Source: Planctomycetaceae bacterium (GTDB lineage: Bacteria; Planctomycetota; Phycisphaerae; Sedimentisphaerales; UBA12454). Taken from it: DNA of 64,000 nt. The notes beneath the pieces are model-generated. The model was not told the origin of the DNA. It saw only the letters and a list, made by a program, of their open reading frames with translations, and ran no database searches. The position numbers and the translations under genes are program-made. Shown in pieces: positions 59,556 to 64,000 of the stretch. Positions within the stretch are counted from its first letter, which is position 1; every line of letters begins with the position of its first letter. The DNA lies in the NCBI GenBank assembly GCA_021371795.1, contig JAJFVK010000014.1:1-64000 (forward strand), in the 5' to 3' direction.

Positions 59556-60404
59556 ATGGCGGAAGATTTTATCAAGCTGCTTGAGGCCGGTATCCTTGCT
59601 AACGAGCAGGATAAATTCCGCAAGGCTAATATAGTGGCTTTGCCGGCAGCGGGCGATTTGGTAATTACCGGAGACATTCACGGCCATAGAAGAAATTTTG
59701 AACGCATCGTTTCATATTCAAATCTCGAAAAAAATCCTGACAGGCATCTGATTTTGCAGGAAATTATTCACGGTGGTCAGGAAGATACGCATGGCGGCTG
59801 TCTTTCGTTCGAGGTACTTGCCGATGCCGTCAAACTCAAACTTAATTTTCCAAACCAGGTGCATTTCATCCTCGCCAATCACGATACCGCATTCATAAAC
59901 AACAGCGATGTGATGAAAGGCGGCAAGGAAATGAACGCGTCAATGAGGGCTGCGCTGAAGCGAAAATACGGCAGCAGGATGAAGGCGGTTGAAAGCGCAA
60001 TCGAAAGATTTTTGTTTTCGCAGCCTTTGGCGGTTAAAACTGCCAATCGAATATGGATTTCACATTCGCTGCCGGCAGACAGAAACGTTGATAAATTCGA
60101 TTTTTCAATTTTCGACAGGCACCTGAAAGTGAGTGATATTGTTCGTCCTAATTCGGTTTATACGCTGACGTGGGGCAGAAATCAAAGCGAAGAAAGCCTT
60201 AATTTTTTCGCCGGTAAACTCGATGTCGATTTGTTCGTACTCGGTCATCAGGTGCAGGAAACCGGCTGGTCAAGCAATAATAAGAATCTTATAATTATCG
60301 ATTCGCAGCACAATCACGGCCACTTGATACGGGTTGAACTTGACGCTGAATATACGATAGACAAGCTGATTAAATCGCTTGTTCCGATTGCGAGTATTGG
60401 CTAA
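59556..60404 (+). CDS. Calcineurin-like metallophosphoesterase
   Basis: A 282-residue protein with GDIHGH (about 39-44), a region aligned with the usual GDxVDRG that reads EIIHGGQED, ANHD in place of GNHD, and a late GHQ motif (VLGHQVQ). It probably hydrolyses phosphoesters using two metal ions. It may remove phosphate from the targets of the kinase encoded just upstream, or act on a small nucleotide. Confidence 0.85.
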   Translation: MAEDFIKLLEAGILANEQDKFRKANIVALPAAGDLVITGDIHGHRRNFERIVSYSNLEKNPDRHLILQEIIHGGQEDTHGGCLSFEVLADAVKLKLNFPNQVHFILANHDTAFINNSDVMKGGKEMNASMRAALKRKYGSRMKAVESAIERFLFSQPLAVKTANRIWISHSLPADRNVDKFDFSIFDRHLKVSDIVRPNSVYTLTWGRNQSEESLNFFAGKLDVDLFVLGHQVQETGWSSNNKNLIIIDSQHNHGHLIRVELDAEYTIDKLIKSLVPIASIG

Positions 60405-60415
60405 GGACGGTTAAT

Positions 60416-61618
60416 ATGATTTTTTTGTACGCATTGGTTGTTATTACCATGATTGCGCAGGGGCTGACGGTTCTGCTGGTCGTGCGGAATTATCGATTTG
60501 TTTTGCGCAAAGCCGACCGCAATCGCATCGGATTCTGCCGTAAAGCCGCGCTAATTATTCCCTGCAAAGGTATTGATACCGAATTCGAAAAAAATATCAC
60601 TTCATTTTACAATCTCGACTACAGCGATTATGAAATAATTTTCGTGACTGAAAGCGAATCCGACCAGGCATATAATCAACTGCTTGCAATCAGGGAGAAA
60701 TTACAAAACAAAACAAAGGCTTACAAGATAAGCGTTATTTCAGCGGGCGTTTCAGCTCGTGCCGGCCAGAAACTTCATAACCAGCTTTTTGGATGTGCTG
60801 CCGCGGCAAAAGACACCGAAATATTTGCGTTTGCGGATTCGGATGCCTGTGTTCGGTCGAACTGGCTGAATGAACTTACATATCCGCTGCGGAAGGAATG
60901 GCACGGCATTTCGAGCGGATATCGATGGTATGTCCCGATGAAGAATAATTTCGCGACGATTGCGATTTCGATACTGAATGCTAAAGTCGCGCAGCTTCTT
61001 GGCGCGACGATTTTCAACCAGGCATGGGGCGGGTCGATGGCGATTCGTGTCGAGACGTTTAAAAAACTCGGAATGGAAAAAATCTGGCAAAATGCCGTCA
61101 GCGATGATTTGACAATAAGCAGGGCGACAAAAAAAGCAGGCATGAAAGTTTTTTTTGTGCCGGCCTGTTTTGTCGCTTCTTATGAACAATGCAATTGGCC
61201 GAGCTTTTTTGAGTTTGCACGCAGGCAATTTCTTCTTACGCGAGTTACTTCTTTCGGAACGTGGTTTTTTGGATTAATCATCTGTTCATATTCGGTGTTT
61301 GCTTTATGGGGATTTGCGGCAATCGCGGTTTATCTCAAAAGCACAGGTTTTTCGCACTGGTATATATTTTTATTGGCGGCGATGTTGGCGCTGTCGGGAC
61401 AGATTTTTACTGCTTCGCTGCGTCAGAAAATGATTAGTGAAATTTTTCCTGCTGAATGGCAGCGTTTGAAAGTAGCGGCGATAGCCGATATTTTGGCCGC
61501 TCCGGTGTGGGCGTTGCTTATGCTGGTTTGCATTATTTCTTCGTCTGTCGGCAGAACGATAGAATGGCGAGGAATTAAATATAAATTGATAAGTCCGACG
61601 GAAGTGGAACGGATTTAG
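60416..61618 (+). CDS. Glycosyltransferase family 2, membrane-bound
   Basis: A 400-residue protein with an N-terminal span (about 1-23), a GT2 catalytic domain with ALIIPCKG, a DSD metal site (FADSDA), SDDLTIS and an RRQFLLTR motif, and C-terminal spans (about 285-305, 315-340 and 360-385). The layout resembles ceramide glucosyltransferases and HpnI. It may glycosylate a lipid; the substrate is unknown. It lies 11 nt after the phosphoesterase (AAGGA site), so the three genes share a transcript. Confidence 0.88.
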   Translation: MIFLYALVVITMIAQGLTVLLVVRNYRFVLRKADRNRIGFCRKAALIIPCKGIDTEFEKNITSFYNLDYSDYEIIFVTESESDQAYNQLLAIREKLQNKTKAYKISVISAGVSARAGQKLHNQLFGCAAAAKDTEIFAFADSDACVRSNWLNELTYPLRKEWHGISSGYRWYVPMKNNFATIAISILNAKVAQLLGATIFNQAWGGSMAIRVETFKKLGMEKIWQNAVSDDLTISRATKKAGMKVFFVPACFVASYEQCNWPSFFEFARRQFLLTRVTSFGTWFFGLIICSYSVFALWGFAAIAVYLKSTGFSHWYIFLLAAMLALSGQIFTASLRQKMISEIFPAEWQRLKVAAIADILAAPVWALLMLVCIISSSVGRTIEWRGIKYKLISPTEVERI

Positions 61619-61709
61619 AAATGGAAGATTGAAAATTTATTCAATTTTTAATTATCTATAAAATGTCATCCCGACAAAGTTGGGATTCCACAGCTAACAA
61701 CTAACAACT

Positions 61710-61736
61710 CTCAAACTGACCATCGGTCAGTTTGAG
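61710..61736. terminator. Two-way terminator with CTCAAACTGA stem
   Basis: CTCAAACTGACC (61710-61721) and GGTCAGTTTGAG (61725-61736) form a 12-bp perfect stem with a 3-nt loop, between two convergent genes. Ten bases of each arm match the terminator at 17445. Confidence 0.8.
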
Positions 61737-61739
61737 TAA

Positions 61740-62792
61740 TTATTTGTTTTCGTTGCCGATGAGGTAAACTCTGTTTTTGCCGTTGCGTTTTGCTTCGAAG
61801 AGCGCTTTGTCGGCCTGCTCCAAAAGCTGCGGTACTGTTGAGCCGTCGCGAGGAAATGTAGCCAGCCCGCCGCTGATTGTCAGTGTGCCTTTGCCGTCAA
61901 CGCCTAATGCCGGTAAATCTGTTGTGTTGAGTTCTCTTCTAAATCGTTCACAGATATTTATTACCTGCGTCGGATGTTCGCTTTCAATTCTTCTTCGTTC
62001 TTCCAGTTCGCTGCTGTCGAGTGCGATTGCGTTTTCACCGGGCAGGTTCCAGAAGACTACCGCAAATTCATCGCCGCCGATTCTGGCGACAACGTCCTGT
62101 CTGCGACAGCATTTCTGCATAAGAACAGCAGCCTGTTTCAAAATATTATCGCCGACCGGATGGCCGTAAAGGTCGTTGTATTGTTTGAAATTGTCAATAT
62201 CGAAAATCAGCAGCGTTACCTGCAGAGATAATTTTTTTGCGTGGTTGATTATCTGACGCAGGAATTCACGAATGTATCTTCTATTTTTAACACCGGTCAG
62301 TTCGTCTTCCATCACAAGTCTTTCGAGAATCGCGATGCGATCGAGCTGTTCCTGCATAACGGGGCTGCTTGACAGCGAAGCAGAGACTTGTTGCGCTTCG
62401 GGCGATGCTTTCGGCGGATTTTTCAAAAAGAAAACAACCGGACAGATATAATAATCGTCTAAAAGTTTCGTACCGTTTGAAGAGTGAGAGACAATATGGG
62501 CGGCAATTGGCTCCTGCCACATATGCGTCAGTAAATATATCTTTGCGGCAGGGTTAGACTGACGAAGTTTTTTTAACAGCCCGTTCAGCTTGTCATCCAG
62601 AACATCTGTTGTCATTGCTATGACATCAAATTGCTGTTTTTCGCACACATCAACAGCTTCCGAAACCTGCAGGCAGTTCTGAATCCGAATATCCTCATTT
62701 GCATTGGTATTAACAATGTTATTATCGGTCTTGCCAATAAGCAACACTTCGGCTTGCGGTTTTAAATTGTCTATTGTTATCCTGCTTTGCAT
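61740..62792 (-). CDS. Diguanylate cyclase (GGDEF) with receiver-like N-terminal domain
   Basis: Makes cyclic di-GMP. The start at 62792 gives 350 residues. The N-terminal part (about 1-120) resembles a response-regulator fold but without the usual acidic start. The GGDEF domain (about 170-350) has the full GGDEF motif in RIGGDEFAVV, and RRQD five residues upstream is a product-inhibition site. The ATG lies 9 nt past a strong -10 box, so the mRNA should be leaderless; an in-frame codon at 62822 is upstream of the predicted start. Confidence 0.9.
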   Translation of the reverse strand: MQSRITIDNLKPQAEVLLIGKTDNNIVNTNANEDIRIQNCLQVSEAVDVCEKQQFDVIAMTTDVLDDKLNGLLKKLRQSNPAAKIYLLTHMWQEPIAAHIVSHSSNGTKLLDDYYICPVVFFLKNPPKASPEAQQVSASLSSSPVMQEQLDRIAILERLVMEDELTGVKNRRYIREFLRQIINHAKKLSLQVTLLIFDIDNFKQYNDLYGHPVGDNILKQAAVLMQKCCRRQDVVARIGGDEFAVVFWNLPGENAIALDSSELEERRRIESEHPTQVINICERFRRELNTTDLPALGVDGKGTLTISGGLATFPRDGSTVPQLLEQADKALFEAKRNGKNRVYLIGNENK

Positions 62793-62801
62793 TGTCCGGC
62801 T

Positions 62802-62830
62802 ATTATACCAAAAACAGAGCAAAAAGTCAA
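62802..62830 (-). promoter_or_regulatory. Sigma-70 promoter of the diguanylate cyclase
   Basis: On the minus strand, TTGACT (62830-62825), a 17-bp spacer and TATAAT (62807-62802). The ATG at 62792 is 9 nt past the -10 box, so transcription starts about 3-4 nt before it. Confidence 0.72.
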
Positions 62831-62885
62831 ACTTGGCAAAAAAGGTAATTTAAAGAGGGTGAGCGGCATTTTTAGTTGGGAAGTG

Positions 62886-63998
62886 TTATTTGGCGGCGGG
62901 CAATACTGCTAATTTTTCCTGTGCCTGTTCAGCGAGATAGCTGCTTGGATAGTCTTTCAGGAATTTCTGCAGGCCGGTTTGGGCTTCAGCGAGGTATTTT
63001 TCCTTTTCTTTTTCGCTTAACTGATGTTCTTTCCAGATAGTAAGTTTCAGCGAAGCCTGTTCAAATTTCGCCTGTGTCCCGCCATCGGTTCCGGGGTAAT
63101 CTTTTGCGACTTTGCCCAACTGGTCGGCTCTTTGAATCGCGTCGGAAATCAGCATTATTTGTGCCAGCACGATATTGTCTTTCAGCGGAGAATTTTCGCC
63201 GGCCTGTTCGAGCAGATAATCGAGCTGGCTTTTGTAAAGCACGTCGTGCGGATTGAGCAGAACGAATTGCGCGACAAGTTTTTTATTTTTATCATTGTTT
63301 CCGAGATTTTCGTTGCTGATGAGAGTTTGCAAATATAAAAATCTTCTCTTCAGTTTTTTAAGGTCGTATTCCGTGATAACCGTTTTGGCAGGCTTGCGGA
63401 AAATTTCGCCGGTCACGTCCGCGGATACCTGTTTTACATTTTCCATTTCTTTGGCAATCATTACCAGGCTTTCATTAATCATTTCCTGTGTGTGAGAAAA
63501 TTCACCCATTCCGGCAAGATGAATCGCTCTTCGCCAGCGGGCTTCGATGGATTCGGGACTATCTGGAAATTCTGAAAACAGCCTGTGCCATATTGGAAGA
63601 TTTTCTCTGTGCGGGTAATCGTTGTAAAAATGCAGCGTTTCTTTTTCGACGAGGATATTTAACTCCGGCGTAAGCTCGCTAAGCATCGCTTTGTAATAAA
63701 GCGCGATGGGCATTCGCCGTATTCTCGCGCGGCTTTTTAATAAAGTCGTATGAACTATTTCCGGTTTCCACCACTGTTTTTCAGGATTGATGAATTTTTC
63801 GTATTCCTTTAATAACTGCCTTTTACGCGATTGATAGGCCGGTGCGGAATATTCATAGAACCATTCCGGCCAGCGTTCAAGAAGCAGGCGATTTTGAATT
63901 TCCTTTTTGAGAACGCCTCTTAACGCGATAGTATCAACAGGATAAAACGGCGGCTGGAAATAACTGTTTCTGCGAGGCCCTTTTAGTACGTTGTCCAA
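62886..63998 (-). CDS. Partial TPR-like protein, cut by window edge
   Basis: At least 370 residues are in the window; the first in-frame start codon seen is a TTG at 63998, and the true start probably lies beyond the edge. The C-terminal part (about 270-370) is helical, with LLEQA, YPSSYLAEQAQEKL and similar units of YfiO/BamD- or TPR-type repeats. The function is unknown. Confidence 0.65.
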   Translation of the reverse strand: MDNVLKGPRRNSYFQPPFYPVDTIALRGVLKKEIQNRLLLERWPEWFYEYSAPAYQSRKRQLLKEYEKFINPEKQWWKPEIVHTTLLKSRARIRRMPIALYYKAMLSELTPELNILVEKETLHFYNDYPHRENLPIWHRLFSEFPDSPESIEARWRRAIHLAGMGEFSHTQEMINESLVMIAKEMENVKQVSADVTGEIFRKPAKTVITEYDLKKLKRRFLYLQTLISNENLGNNDKNKKLVAQFVLLNPHDVLYKSQLDYLLEQAGENSPLKDNIVLAQIMLISDAIQRADQLGKVAKDYPGTDGGTQAKFEQASLKLTIWKEHQLSEKEKEKYLAEAQTGLQKFLKDYPSSYLAEQAQEKLAVLPAAK

Positions 63999-64000
63999 TG

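Noticed and set aside
1-64000. CRISPR array or phage region
   Set aside because: No regularly spaced repeats, cas-like genes, integrases or phage structural genes were seen.

Overview
This 64-kb window looks like a chromosomal segment of an anaerobic, flagellated, didermic member of the Planctomycetota, most likely class Phycisphaerae (a Sedimentisphaerales-like lineage). The taxon is inferred from three things: an LpxC-FabZ fusion inside a bamA-ompH-lpx cluster, PEP-CTERM sorting tags, and an [FeFe]-hydrogenase operon under a Rex-family repressor. No rRNA or marker comparison could be run. Nearly all genes are intact, and base composition is even apart from AT-rich intergenic stretches.

Layout. 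0.36-14.3 kb: a flagellar block, with two NtrC-like sigma-54 activators whose receiver domains lack the phosphoacceptor Asp, two TPR proteins, FliL, FliM, FliN, FlhA, a small membrane protein, FliA (sigma-28), small unknowns, two lipoproteins and a FlgM-like anti-sigma factor. A near-consensus sigma-54 promoter lies before the first TPR gene and a sigma-28-like promoter before flgM. 14.4-16.8 kb: small unknowns, a zinc ribbon and a YkgJ-type cysteine-cluster protein. 17.1-24.2 kb: a candidate structured RNA, tRNA-Gln, glmU, prs, rplY, pth, then rpsF-ssb-rpsR-rplI-dnaB. 24.4-31.7 kb: bamA, ompH, lpxD, lpxC-fabZ, lpxA and a GnnA-like dehydrogenase. 32.3-43.5 kb: uvrA, mtnA, a GT-C membrane protein, an OFA-type transporter, a radical SAM/aldo-keto reductase pair, an unknown and a second Gfo/Idh/MocA enzyme.

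43.7-51.7 kb is the most notable region: rex, hydC, hydB, hydA, a sensory [FeFe]-hydrogenase homologue with a PAS domain, and a PP2C/SpoIIE-type phosphatase, all on one strand with almost no gaps. It reads as an NADH-linked, possibly electron-bifurcating hydrogenase, its redox repressor and an H2-sensing output module. A sigma-70 promoter precedes rex and a 32-bp dyad sits at the predicted transcription start.

51.9-64 kb: an RRM protein with an attenuator-like hairpin in its leader, tRNA-Asn, queA, ptsN, a second FlgM-like gene with its own TAAAGTTT element, tRNA-Asp, and two PEP-CTERM genes whose promoters, leaders, sorting tags and terminators are near-identical while their bodies differ. 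A 212-bp MITE-like element follows, then a Ser/Thr kinase-metallophosphoesterase-glycosyltransferase operon, a diguanylate cyclase that appears leaderless, and a partial periplasmic-type protein cut by the window edge.

How the parts connect: sigma-54 activators to an early flagellar promoter, and FliA with FlgM to late promoters, form a flagellar cascade. The lpx/bam and PEP-CTERM genes build the envelope and its exported proteins. The Hyd operon handles fermentative H2 and NADH balance. Functions come from motif recognition by eye; no database search was run.
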